From: Oryzias latipes
Taxonomy: Eukaryota; Chordata; Actinopteri; Beloniformes; Adrianichthyidae
Direction: 5' to 3'
NCBI RefSeq assembly: GCF_002234675.1
Contig: NC_019877.2
Coordinates: 4,247,041 to 4,311,040, forward strand
Length of the DNA stretch: 64,000 bases
Within the stretch, counting starts at the first letter, position 1, and each line of letters begins with the position of its first letter. This document shows positions 1 to 10,400 of this stretch, piece by piece. The position numbers were made by a program, and so were the translations under genes. Below the pieces are notes generated by a model that worked only from the letters and a program-made list of their open reading frames with translations, was not told the origin of the DNA and did no database searches.

Positions 1-1077
1 TAGACTTAAATTTCTTCCAGTTTAATACAATCATTTTAGATATTAGTGAGTGAAAACGGAATTATTTAACAGCTACCGGTAATATTCATAAAAATCTGAC
101 TTGATATCAGACAAGACTTGAACCTAAATTGTGAGCTGTTCACCCTCTCCTGCAAAAAGTGGTATAGACTAAAAATAGGAAAAGAATATAAAGAAAAAAA
201 TCACTAGAAAGTAGTAAAATGATCTATTCATGCACAAGTCATTTTTTTATTTAACAAGAAATCTTATACGATATCAAAATTTAAAAACAAGATCTATGCA
301 AGCATTCAAAAAGGGAAAAATAGGCTAAAAAAGCTAAATGGAGTTACTTCAAACTTAATGTTTTACAGTCCAATAATAAGTATTAATTTGCAGGTTCTAA
401 GCAAATACTTTGTGTTATTTGAGTTTTTATGGACCTAATTGTAGTCTAAATAAATAAAATAATAACAGTGAATGCCAGTCTAACTTTTTAACATTTCTTG
501 AACTAAAATGGAATTGTGCAATTTGATTTATTTTGAGTCTTAATTTATTTTTTGTCAAGAGTTAAATGAATTGGATTCATTTTTATGTTAATTCCTTATT
601 TGTAGATCTTAGCTCTTAATGGGAAAACAAATTCTAAAAACTCAAAACTGCTGATTTTAAAAAGTGGCCTGGAAAAGATGTTAAAACAGCTGAAAACCTG
701 CTAAAATATCTTGAATTTTTAAAAACAAGGTTTTGAATCTTTGCAAAGATCAAATACTTTGCAGCGGGCTTTGATTTGCCTGACGTCAGTATACAATCAA
801 GCCGTCTGAGCAGCACGAATAAATACTTGTGGTTTGCTGTATTAAAAAAGTCCTCAGAGCAAAACCACTGCACAGAAATACATTTTGGAAAACAATTGAG
901 TCGCCACACAAAAAACTCTCAAAGCCCCAAAATAGGAACTCAGCAGCCTACACTTAGTAGAAATGACACTGCTATTCTGGGAAGAATTTGGTCATTTCTT
1001 TATCAAAACCAGTAATTAACCAATGCTGTAATGTCTCTGTGTTCTGTGGATTTTCCACGCTTCCTCTCGTCCTCCAG
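1..1077 (+). other. itga3: itga3 intron (5' edge of window)
   Basis: This is AT-rich intronic sequence upstream of the first recognisable itga3 exon. No exon with convincing splice sites was found in it. Positions about 190-450 are one half of a direct repeat whose other half lies at 3300-4240 in a later intron of the same gene. The modest open frames on both strands have no recognisable domain. Confidence 0.6.
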
Positions 1078-4000
1078 CTGTCGCATAGCCGACCCCAGCG
1101 TACCAAACGGCAGGCTGACGAAGACGACGCTAATGAGAAGTTTCAGAGCCAGACAACCGAGCCGCAAGCTGCAAGCAAACTGCTCACGCTGCCAAAAAAA
1201 GAGTCCTACCTGCTGGTAAGGGATGTAACATGAGAGCAAAGTTTTTCCAATTCCCTCTGCTCATTGCAACACACGTGCTACTAAAATGTAAGTCAAGTCA
1301 CCTCCAAAAAAAACAGAAATGTCACTGATATTTATGTATAAGAGAAATTCTTAGAGCTAAGGGAGCAGAGAAAATGGCTTTAAACTGAATTGGAAGTACC
1401 ATAACATGCAAAACACAGTATAAATGCATATTTTTATAAATGAAAGTCATGTCACCATTAAGATTTTTACTGTTGCAGTCAAAAGAAAAGGAATGATACT
1501 GATAATTTATGTCTAAGTAAAATTCTAACACAATCTAACTGGATTAGAAGTCACCATATCCATATCATGTAAAATACAGTATAAATAAGTAATCTTACCG
1601 ATTTATTTCCTTTCAATTTTTGTGAAATTGGGATTTAACCAGCAAAATATTTGTTCATTGGAAAATGAATTTACCTAATTTAAAAATGGGTAAAGCAGAT
1701 TAGAGCCCAGATATGCTTTATTAAAAGTTGGCAAAAGAGATTTTCTGATTGGAGAAGAGTAAAATAAAATGGGACGAGTTGATATAATTGAATCATAAAA
1801 AGGAAAAATAGCTAAAGATGAGAAAAAAGAAAAAGACATTAAACGATAAATAGGCAGCAGATGTGAGCTGTATTTGCTTTAAACAATAAACCAGAATCTG
1901 ATAACAGAAATATATCACCAATCAAATGGAGCTCAAATCTTGGAAACATTTGCTCCATTTTCAATCCTTTTATTTATTTATTTGTTTATGCAATAGTTTT
2001 GCTTTTGGTTTTATAAATTGGAAAAGTATTTTAAATAAAGAACTTTTAGTCACATTCGTTGGAAAGGTGCTATACAAATAAAATTAAATTGATTTAATTT
2101 AACTTAATTTGCTTTGATTTGTTTTTATTTGCTTTGATTTGATCATGTGGCTTATCATGCAGCAGACTGAGTACAATTTATACACCTTTAGATTTACAAT
2201 TGCAGTGATGCCAAATGTCTCAATTGGGCTCCAGAATGAAGTTTGACAGAAATAAGCATGCAACTTTGAAGACAAACAAAACAATAAAGAGCTCAAAAAT
2301 TAGGTGTTGGTGTTAGAACTGAAAAAGTTTGATTTTGGCAGAAACTTAAAATAAAAATCCTTTTTGAGATAATTACATATTTCCAAGGTTCGAATCCGGG
2401 CTGCTCCCTGTTCCCAAGCCCGGATAAATTGAGAGTGTTGTGTCAGGAAGGGCATCCGGCGTAAAACATTGCCAAGTTAACCATGCGACTCATCCTCGAA
2501 AGAGAGGTTGTTCCGCTGTGGCGACCCCTGATGGGAGAAGCCGAAAGAGAGAGAAGACATATTTTAATGCCTACAAAGGGTAAATTTTTCTCCCCTGGAT
2601 CACAAAAGTTTTGTCTCATTGTCCTTTGAAGGATTGCACCCAGGGGACTGCAAAATGTGTGACTTTCTCCTGCCCGCTGTTGAACATGTCCAAAACAGCT
2701 GAAATCTACGTCCGCTCAAGGCTGTGGAACAGCACCATGCTTGAGGTCAGCTTCTCCGTATAGAAGATACCTGCAAGCTGATCTCCAAATTTTTGCTGCA
2801 AAGCCCAATTTTTCAGTATTTAATAACCATTTTGTAATTGTCTTGTTTCCAGGACTATTCCAATGCCCTGACAGTGACAGTTAAAGGCCAAGCCACACTC
2901 TGGCTCATGGCAAAAAAACCAACTATCAAAATGGAAACTCAGACAATAGAGGTATGTGACGATAATGATGTTCCTGTCTTTAAAGACATTCATGTCCTGA
3001 CTTTTTCCACCATATTTCAACAGTTTAAAGTGGTAATAGAGCCAGAAGAAGGGGTGGAAACGCCCTACGAGCTGCCCCTGTGGATCATCATCTCAGCGGT
3101 TGTGGCTGGAGTACTGCTGTTAGCAATCATTATTGCTATTTTATGGAAGGTGAGACTTTTCAGTGGATGTGAAGGTGGTGCATCTTTATAAACCAAGAAC
3201 ACCACCCAAAAACTGTGTGTTTCACACCAAACATTTTTCCAGGAAGAAAGCTACAAAAAGAGTTAGCCTATATATGTAGAGATTGGAACATTAGTCTTTA
3301 GAAGAAAATCACTAGAAAGTAGTAAAATAATCTGTTCTTGCAGCAAGTCATTTTTTTTTTATTTAACAAGAAATCTTATGAAAAGGTGTCAAATCTAGAA
3401 AGTTCCACACAAGCATTCAAAAGGAGAAAAAAAGGCAAAAAAGCTACCTGTTGGATATAATTTCTGTATTTTCCGAAGTATAAGGACCCAAAAAAACATA
3501 GATAAGTCGCTCCAGAGTCTAAGTCGCCTTTGAAGGAGAAAATATCAGGTGTATTTATTTTGAAGAGCTCTACAAAAGCATTGGTGATCATGTCTGGGTT
3601 CATGAGATCTTTTAGTTTTTTATGCCACTTTTTAGTTTCTACTGCGAGAGCTGCGCCTGAAAGAAGGGTGCTATCAGCGGGACTTCTATGTCTCTGTGAC
3701 CCAGAGTGATGAGTCGCTGTTCCACATTAGTTTGAAGAAGAAAAATATAAAAACAAAAATAAGATTGTCTTGATGCAAATAAGAAAATTATCATAAAAAA
3801 GTTCAGGGAAAAAAATCGATCCAAACCATTTCCTTCATGTTTTATTTGATTCTTTTGGATGGCGCTTCTTCTGCGTTGCATGTCAGTATCAAATACTGAT
3901 ACACACACTTCAGTGCCCTCTAGTGGTCATAAGCTGCAAATCACCACTGAAGGACAACTGATTGTTAGTGGGTAAATAATGAATATATGACCCTATATTT

Positions 4001-5050
4001 TTTTTTAAATCATCTAGTAGTATAAGTCTCACCCCGGGCCAGACTATGCAAAAAAAAAAAAAAAAAAATGCAACTTATACTCCAAATTGAATGTTATACA
4101 GCCCAATTATAAGTTTTTTTTTGCTAGTTCTAAGCAAATGGCTTGTATTTTTTATGCCCAATAATACGTTTTTTTTTGCTAGTTCTAAGCAAATGGCTTG
4201 TATTTTTTTTAGTTTTTATTAACCTAAATGTAGTTAATTTCGATTACAGTGACAAAAGCTTTTATGAAAAGTGGAAGATATTCATTTTAGAACAAAATGT
4301 GAACACCATCTTAGTACAAGTTGACTCATCTGTAATGAATCCTCATTATCACATAATATGCAGTGTGCATACACATTTTATTGAAGTGAAATCCTTTTTA
4401 AACAATTAGTCTAACTTCATGCGCCCTCCTCCACCCCCAGTGTGGCTTCTTCCAGAGGGCCAGCAGGAGGGAGATGTATGAGGCCAAAAGCCAGAAGGCT
4501 GAGATGAAGATTCAGCCCTCTGAGACAGAGAGGCTGACCGACAGCAGCTACTAAGGCACCCATGTGTCTCCTGAGAGCAGACCAGTGGGGCTTTTGGGTA
4601 AAAAAACAAAAAGAAATTGAACCCTCTTACTGTCAATCTTCAGGTGTCACTCAGCTTCACTCCTTTTCTTCTTGAATTAACAAAATATTTCTTCTATTTT
4701 CCATATTTGCGGCCTCCTCGACCACAAATAGCCAATTTTCTGATCTATTTTTCCTCCTAAACTTGTTTGGAAGGTTTCTCTGCTTTCTAACTTCCCACAT
4801 CCTAAATCTCTTGCGAATTCCACCTCTCTTTTTGTTGATTCTCTTCACCTGTAATATCACATTCTCTCTGTCTTCCTGGAAGCTTGGGTTCTTCAAGCGA
4901 GCCCTCTACTACCGGATAATGCCAAAGCATCGGGCGGTGAAGATCCGCAGAGCCGAGCGCTATCAGTTCAATCTGGGATTTCGTCCCGAGGAGCCGCAGA
5001 AAAAGTACTGGATCACCAACTGGACAGAGATGCAGCATTTTTACTACTGA
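1078..5050 (+). CDS. itga3: Integrin alpha-3, 3' part of gene (light chain, membrane segment, alternative tails)
   Basis: Integrin alpha-3 pairs with beta-1 to form a laminin receptor at the plasma membrane. The visible coding exons are 1078-1215, 2632-2745, 2853-2951, 3024-3149, and the alternative last exons 4441-4554 (tail A) and 4883-5050 (tail B). All have AG/GT borders and lengths divisible by three, so they join in one frame. The first exon carries the dibasic furin site RTKR that separates heavy and light chains in this integrin subgroup. The next gives the CVTFSCP and RLWNST motifs typical of the calf region. Exon 3024-3149 ends in the membrane helix (about [20 protein letters not shown]). 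The two tails resemble mammalian ITGA3 A and B tails rather than ITGA6, which decides the name. Upstream exons lie outside the window. ITGA6 or ITGA7 are the alternatives but fit the tails less well. Confidence 0.9.
1216..2384. other. itga3 intron without recognised content
   Basis: AT-rich intron between exons 1078-1215 and 2632-2745. I see only low-complexity stretches (for example TTTGATTTG-like runs at about 2085-2140) and no gene or clear element before the SINE at 2385. Confidence 0.5.
2385..2557 (+). repeat. tRNA-derived SINE, 5'-truncated
   Basis: The element begins near a Pol III B box (GGTTCGAATCC, 2387-2397) and continues through TCAGGAAGGGCATCCGG to a 3' end reading GCGACCCCTGATGGGAGAAG plus a purine tail. 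A fuller copy of the same family lies on the minus strand at 40611-40831. The 3' end is nearly identical to the 3' terminus of the RTE-like LINE ending at 57388, as expected for a SINE mobilised by that LINE. The A box end is missing here. Confidence 0.8.
3300..4240 (+). repeat. Direct repeat of upstream intron sequence, split by an insertion
   Basis: Positions about 3303-3445 repeat about 190-335, sharing ATCACTAGAAAGTAGTAAAA and AACAAGAAATCTTAT. Positions about 4090-4240 repeat about 360-445, sharing GTTCTAAGCAAAT and ACCTAA-TGTAG. The sequence between (about 3446-4085) has no counterpart in the first copy, so it looks inserted. It ends in a poly(A) run at about 4050-4068 and contains CAGTGCCCTCTAGTGGTCAT. 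A relative of the inserted part occurs at 37100-37660. Confidence 0.6.
4101..4210 (+). repeat. Two-copy tandem repeat, 55-bp unit
   Basis: Units 4101-4155 and 4156-4210 both start GCCCAAT and contain TTGCTAGTTCTAAGCAAATG followed by GCTTGTATTTTTT. They differ at a few positions. The repeat is intronic, just upstream of the alternative tail exons of itga3. Confidence 0.8.
4441..4554 (+). CDS. itga3: itga3 alternative cytoplasmic tail A exon
   Basis: This exon follows a pyrimidine-rich tract and CAG and encodes 37 residues plus stop, starting [16 protein letters not shown] and ending [13 protein letters not shown]. The order [20 protein letters not shown] matches the A tail of mammalian alpha-3. 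The membrane-proximal GFFKR motif, which binds the beta tail, reads GFFQR here. A possible donor (GGGTAAAA) sits at about 4598, so the exon could extend past its stop as a cassette. Including it ends the protein; skipping it leads to tail B. Confidence 0.88.
   Translation, partial: CGFFQRASRREMYEAKSQKAEMKIQPSETERLTDSSY
4883..5050 (+). CDS. itga3: itga3 alternative cytoplasmic tail B exon
   Basis: This terminal exon encodes 55 residues plus stop. It starts [19 protein letters not shown] and ends [14 protein letters not shown]. The motifs GFFKR, YYxIMPK, HAV/RAV and the aromatic C-terminus match the B tail of mammalian alpha-3. It is preceded by a long pyrimidine tract ending TTCCTGGAAG. The canonical GFFKR is intact here, unlike in tail A. 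The frame joins directly to the membrane exon when exon A is skipped. Confidence 0.88.
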   Translation, partial: LGFFKRALYYRIMPKHRAVKIRRAERYQFNLGFRPEEPQKKYWITNWTEMQHFYY

Positions 5051-5710
5051 GGCCTTTGCTTTGAGCCCTGAACTACTCAGTGCCGCCAGGGCCAAACAAA
5101 GATCAAAGAGCGTGATCGAGACTTTGCACTTCCTGGACCAACTGCAGAATGTGCTGCTTCTTTTTATTTTTAGAGCTCATCATTTTTTGTGCAATATTCT
5201 GAACAATTAGTTTGAGAGATTGAGAGATTTTCTGAATTCAGAGGCATATAATGGTTTCCAGGGTGCATTTAAGAGTTAAGTGACCTTAATTGTTTTATGA
5301 GTTGAACCTTGTTTATGTTTTCATTTCTCACATTTAATAAGTCATTTGTTTCCTTACTTTTTTAAGTAAATTTAAATTCCTATTTCTTTGGTGCCCCTAA
5401 AGGGACAAAGAAGTTTTTTTTTACTTGTATGTCCCTTTAGGGTCTCCGTATTTTTCTGTGCTTTTGCCCACTTCTCAGTTTTCACGCTTCAACCAGGTTT
5501 AGATTTTTAAACCACTTAAATGTTGGAATCAATATTAACATATTGATCGACTTTACTCTATGTGTGAACAAAAATTTTTTTTTCTGGGAGTTTTTGCCAA
5601 CCGTTTTAAAGACAAGATGAAAGTAAATTATTTGCTGCTTTTAAAAGACATTGATTTTTTTATTACTGTATAAATAACCACACTGAAATAAATGTCAGTC
5701 AAAAATTCAT
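5051..5710 (+). other. itga3: itga3 3' untranslated region with poly(A) signal
   Basis: Non-coding sequence follows the tail-B stop. A canonical AATAAA lies at 5687-5692 on the + strand. The second half of this stretch, from about 5455, is conserved in the duplicated block at about 37665-37920, including the poly(A) signal. A further ATTAAA near 6336 lies in another conserved segment and could be an alternative distal end. Confidence 0.6.
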
Positions 5711-6000
5711 TTCTGAACAGCAACAGCTTTTAGATTTCTGAACATAGAGCTGCGCTAAAGCAAGAAAACCTAAACAAATCTGTCACAACACTGGATTGAA
5801 TGTTGTCTGTCGCATCTGTCGGGAAAAATGCTGCAAAATGAATTGTAAATATTAAAAAGCTAAGTGTGCTTTTATAAAATTCAATTTCCTGTATTAGACT
5901 ATTCATAGTCCGACCCTGCAGGTTGATTTCACTGATAGAAAAAGGGGTCATGAACTGATGACCTTTGATGGCGTTACGTCAGAGCAGCGGACAGTGTTCC

Positions 6001-6207
6001 ATTGGGAGTTGGGTCATCTAGACCCACTAGACAGTGCGCTAAACCTTTTTTTGTCATGGTAGGCAGAACACGTCAATGTAAGGGTGGGGTCATCTAAGAT
6101 AGCACAAGGGTTTCATGTAATCCATGGGCACCAGTGAAGATCACAAATCATTGAAGAAAAAAGGTTCAGCGCACTGTCTAGTGGGTCTAGATGACCCAAC
6201 TCCCAAT
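6001..6207. mobile_element. Inverted-repeat (hairpin) MITE-like element
   Basis: Two 51-bp arms (6001-6051 and 6157-6207) are reverse complements with one mismatch by eye, separated by about 105 bp. The arm starts ATTGGGAGTTGGGTCATCTA. Flanking GATAGCACAAGGGTT occurs at about 6098 and again at about 6222-6236. The paralogous site at about 38195-38205 lacks the insertion and reads GTTTAACCCGAC, so the whole inserted unit is about 5990-6237. The TTAA-like empty site and CAAGGG end are compatible with a piggyBac-type non-autonomous element, but the left end is not clean. Confidence 0.7.
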
Positions 6208-6379
6208 GTTAAAGTGGCTAGGATAGCACAAGGGTTACCCCGACCGGCCTATAACCATGTGAGCCTCGTGAGAAAGGAGGATGCCTCGAAACAAACACAA
6301 ACTAATTTCTGTGTTATTTTTGTACAAATGATGTAATTAAACCCTTTTTAAACAAAAATGTTTGGGGCTTTTTTTCAAC

Positions 6380-7282
6380 TTTATTTTTCTCAAAAGCAAA
6401 AATTTTGAACAGTTAAAGAAAGTTACATTTAAGTGTTCACTCCATGTAGGACTTTACATTCATTTTAAAAACACTCCTTAATATCCATATATTAAAAAAA
6501 AAATGTTTTTTCTCTGCAAAGAAAAAAACAAACATTTAGATTTAATGCTTACAGTAATACTGGATGCCAAGGCAAAGCCTAAAAAAGGGATCATCTTTCT
6601 CAAATGACATGTTTCAGCCTCAATTTTTGATTTTGTCTTTGTATTTCGATAAAGAAACATTCATTATATTTTAACAACATCCAAGTTAAAATTGTGTCTG
6701 TAATACTGAATAAATTTGCTTAGAAAACTTGGAAAAATTCACTTCAAAAGTGAAGGTTTTCAAAAGTGAAAACTATGCATTTGAGGTGATGTTCATTTTG
6801 TTTACGTTTTAAAATGTTATCAAAATAATTTTTAAGGAAACTATAAAAAAGGAAATCAAACTATCAAAAAGAAATGCATATTAACATAGCAAAATTAAAA
6901 CTTTTGTTCATCTTCAAGATATTTAATACACAATTGTGTAAAATATGAAATATTTGCAATATATTAAGAGGTTTAATGAGGTCATTTAAATGAACATATT
7001 TCATGGCTTCAGATGCCTTGAAAATATACAAATTTTAATGAACAATAATTTGATGAAGAGCATTGGGAGAAAAACTGTCTTGTCTTTGTTAATAAATATT
7101 ACTCCTCTACAGAAAAATTGTAGAAAAATGAAAAACAAACAGATGTGGAGAAGTCCAGGAGCACATTTCTATTGATGTTGTACATAAAAACATTTCCATA
7201 GACATTGAGGTTGCATTTGTGTTCACCGCAGTAATTCAGGGCTTACTTCACCCCTTCAGTCTTTACTGACAAATAGTCTGTT
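6380..7282 (-). other. ace: ace 3' untranslated region and poly(A) signal
   Basis: AT-rich sequence downstream of the ace stop codon. AATAAA on the minus strand lies at 6380-6385 (TTTATT on +), in a stretch conserved in the duplicated copy at about 38346. That gives a 3' UTR of about 0.9 kb. It converges with the itga3 3' end, leaving about 0.7 kb between the two poly(A) signals. Confidence 0.5.
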
Positions 7283-7470
7283 TTACTTCAGTTCCAAAGT
7301 AGACGAGGACTTTCTATACTTCTTTGCCTTTTTGTATTTGTACACAAACACGATGGTGGTCACCGCGAAGATCAGGGCAACGCCCAGAAGGACCCAACTG
7401 CCCGTTGAAGCAGATGACTCGTAGAGGTACAGGCCAAGGAATTCCACTTTATTGGCCACTTCAAATTTTT
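7283..7470 (-). CDS. ace: ace exon 25: stalk, transmembrane helix and cytoplasmic tail
   Basis: This exon completes the codon split by exon 24 (Q-E-K-F-E-V). It encodes a short stalk, a membrane helix (about [20 protein letters not shown]), a basic stop-transfer segment ([11 protein letters not shown]) and the tail SSSTLELK before TAA at 7285-7283. The tail serines after the basic stretch are possible phosphorylation sites by analogy with mammalian ACE. A near-identical exon survives at 39078-39265 in the pseudogene. Confidence 0.92.
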
Positions 7471-10400
7471 CTAGAGTTGGGAGACACAAGATACAGTCAA
7501 GACGTTTGCAATAAATATCAAAAGTAATTTCATTCTTTAAGCTGCCCAATCTCCACAAGGGGGAGCTGTTAAGTAATTTCTTTGTAAATGACTTTCAGTA
7601 GAGCACAAACAAAACAAAAAAATCAAAAACCTTTAATACTATCTTTATAAAATGTAAATTATATAAATGTTTCTTTCCCAGACAAAAGCATCCAGTGTTC
7701 ACAGTTTTCACTTCTTATTTTTAATCATAAAACCTGAGTAAAAATAATAAAAAGCTAATCAAAAATAAACTTTTAAGTTAGAATAAGTGATAATAAAAGT
7801 AGAATTTGGCTTTAGAGTCCCACTCTGATCATCTTTTATCCATTTTGAAACTGTTTCCAATGTTTTTTTCAAATGTGATTACGCCGTTTAAAGGCCAAAA
7901 ACTTATTTCTTAGTTTACAGTTTTTGCAGAGCAGCAGAAGCTCCTTAGAAATTTGCCTCTGAGTTGTGGCACCGTTGACAGGGAAACTACCCCGCCTCCC
8001 CTTCCCCTTCCCGCTGCTGAGTGCCCAGCATATTTTTACACCACAAATACGCTTTTTTTTCAAACATTTTTCTTCTCTGCTCCTGATTCACAATGATTTC
8101 AATAAATAAATAATGCTGGGACTTACAAGCTAATATTTGCATCCGAGTCACACCCAATCATACTTCTTTGGATGTAAAATTTGGAATGTTTTTCTGTCTT
8201 CTGTAATAACGTGTTCTCCTTTTTCCAGTTCTTCTCTGCAGCTCTCACTTGCATTCTGTCACAGATCTGTTTAATCTGCATACACCCTGTCAACAGGATC
8301 TCATCAGTAGAAGTGCGCTGATATTGAGCCGAGTCCATCAGTATGAAGACGGTGTGCCTTCTGTGAGTTCAGCCACGTTTAGCCTCAACAATTCAAAATG
8401 AAAACCCCCAAATCTGTGCGGCAAATGTCTTCTTTTATTGGTTTTACCTTGAGGTATCCAGTCGTACTCAGGCCATCCAATAACATCACCGTTCATCTGG
8501 TTCTCTCGCTGCAGCCATTGTATGAGAGGCTCAAAATACTGCATTAGAGGCTGGGCGCTCATTTTGGACTGACCGGTGATGATCGCCATGGCTTCAGGCC
8601 ACGGCTTACTAGAGCCTAGCTTCATCACATCACTGCAAGCAAAACAAGTCAAAGTGAGGTCAGAGGAGACACGGATCAGAAGTAAATATAAGGCTTTGTG
8701 CGGCCACTAACCTCAACAGCTTTCCAGCCTCTTTGGATTGGTAGATATCACAGGTATGCAGAGGCCCATTGTGATTTGCGGCTTCACATAAAGCTTTGTG
8801 GAACTGAAACTGGATGATGAAACTCACAAAGTACCTGAAAAACAAAACATTTTTGGTCAGGTGCATCTGGAACTGAAAAGGCAAAGAAAAAGTTGTAAAA
8901 GAAGGATGACATTACAATATTCGTCTTCAATGATGATTGTTTAGGCTGCATTATTAACCTTCCTTGTTGATTTTGACAGTGCTTTACCTGACGTAGGGCA
9001 CATTTGCAGGAATGTGGAACTTTGCACCCGGGTCAAAGTCCTCCTCAGTACGAGCCACAGGTGGACACAGTCCCTGATACTTCAATCTGCAAGACAAGTT
9101 AACTTAGATGGGTATTTCAATGATAATATATGCATGTGATTGAAAAACGGTAACATCTTTGGTCGGCTTTACCTGAGGTTCCACCACTCCTTGTTATACT
9201 CATTCGGTGGGATTCGACCATCAAACACCTTCCACCTCCACTGATCCATGAGGTAGCCAAAAGGCAGGAAGGCAATCTTGTCAAGTGCCATGCTCATGAG
9301 AAAGTTGATGTCACTTTCTACACAAGGGACAGCAAGCGTCAAATCATTTTCAGAACAAGAAAAAATTGTATTTTTCCCAAAAACAACATCGTCACTCACC
9401 ATAGTTTTCTTCAACTTTGTCCAAGAGGCCGATGCTCTTCAAATGTTTGGGTGTGGACACTGACAGGGCGAGGACATCACCAATGGCCTCATGGAAACCT
9501 GGGTTGGCTCCATCACGGAAGGACACTGGCTGGTCTTTGTACTGAAGAAAGTATTGCACGTGTCCCATTTCGTGGTGCACTGTGATCAGGTCATCCATGG
9601 TCACAACGGTGCATTGTTTTATCCTGGAGATGTAAAAAAAAAAAGAATGTCAAGTAAGAACTGTGGAGAGTAAGTTAGGTGGGTGCAAAAAATATGTGAT
9701 GTCATCAATTACCCAAGAAAAAGATAAGGGCAAAAATCAAAAGTCTTGTGTCATTTCCATAGGACATAGTTTCTGGAAAGCGGCAGGGGTTCATTAGAAA
9801 ATCGCCTCAGAGTTGTGAGCAGGACTGTTGGCGTGGAGAAACCTCGCCCTCCTCCTATTACCCATTGATGAGAGCTCCCTGTTTACACCCTCATCCGCTA
9901 GCTTACAGCCCCTCACACCCTCAACCTGAATTTACCGTTGCAAAAAATTAAGAGCAATATTGGAGCTATCCAGCCGAACAGTTTTGAAAATAAAAATAAA
10001 GACGAAAATAAAGACTACATGGAGGTAGTAGTGCACAAGCCGACCGTTGTCTCCGGATTATAGCTACTACGTCATAAGTACAAGCTTTTTCAAACGGCTG
10101 CTCCTGATTTAAAACGATTTCATTAAAAATTAGTCAGAAATGGAATTGAGAGCTTAATTTTCTGATTATATATCTGCCATCTTTATAAAAATGCTGCAAG
10201 AACATATTCAAAACATAAAGAAATGTCTTTAACGACAGCAGTTTGACAATGGAGCAGTTTGATGCTCGATTGTTTCAGTTGTAAAGATGTCACAACGCTA
10301 AAAGAGCACGACACAAGCAAACAAGAAATGAATAAGAAGATAAATAAGATTAGAAGATGTTGAACCAAAATGACTCTAAAGAAAAGAATGAGGTTGAACC

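Noticed and set aside
634-909. 91-codon minus-strand frame starting MWRL, like the frames over the ACE anchor exons
   Set aside because: The similarity is limited to a few residues of non-coding context. No membrane segment or ACE sequence follows.
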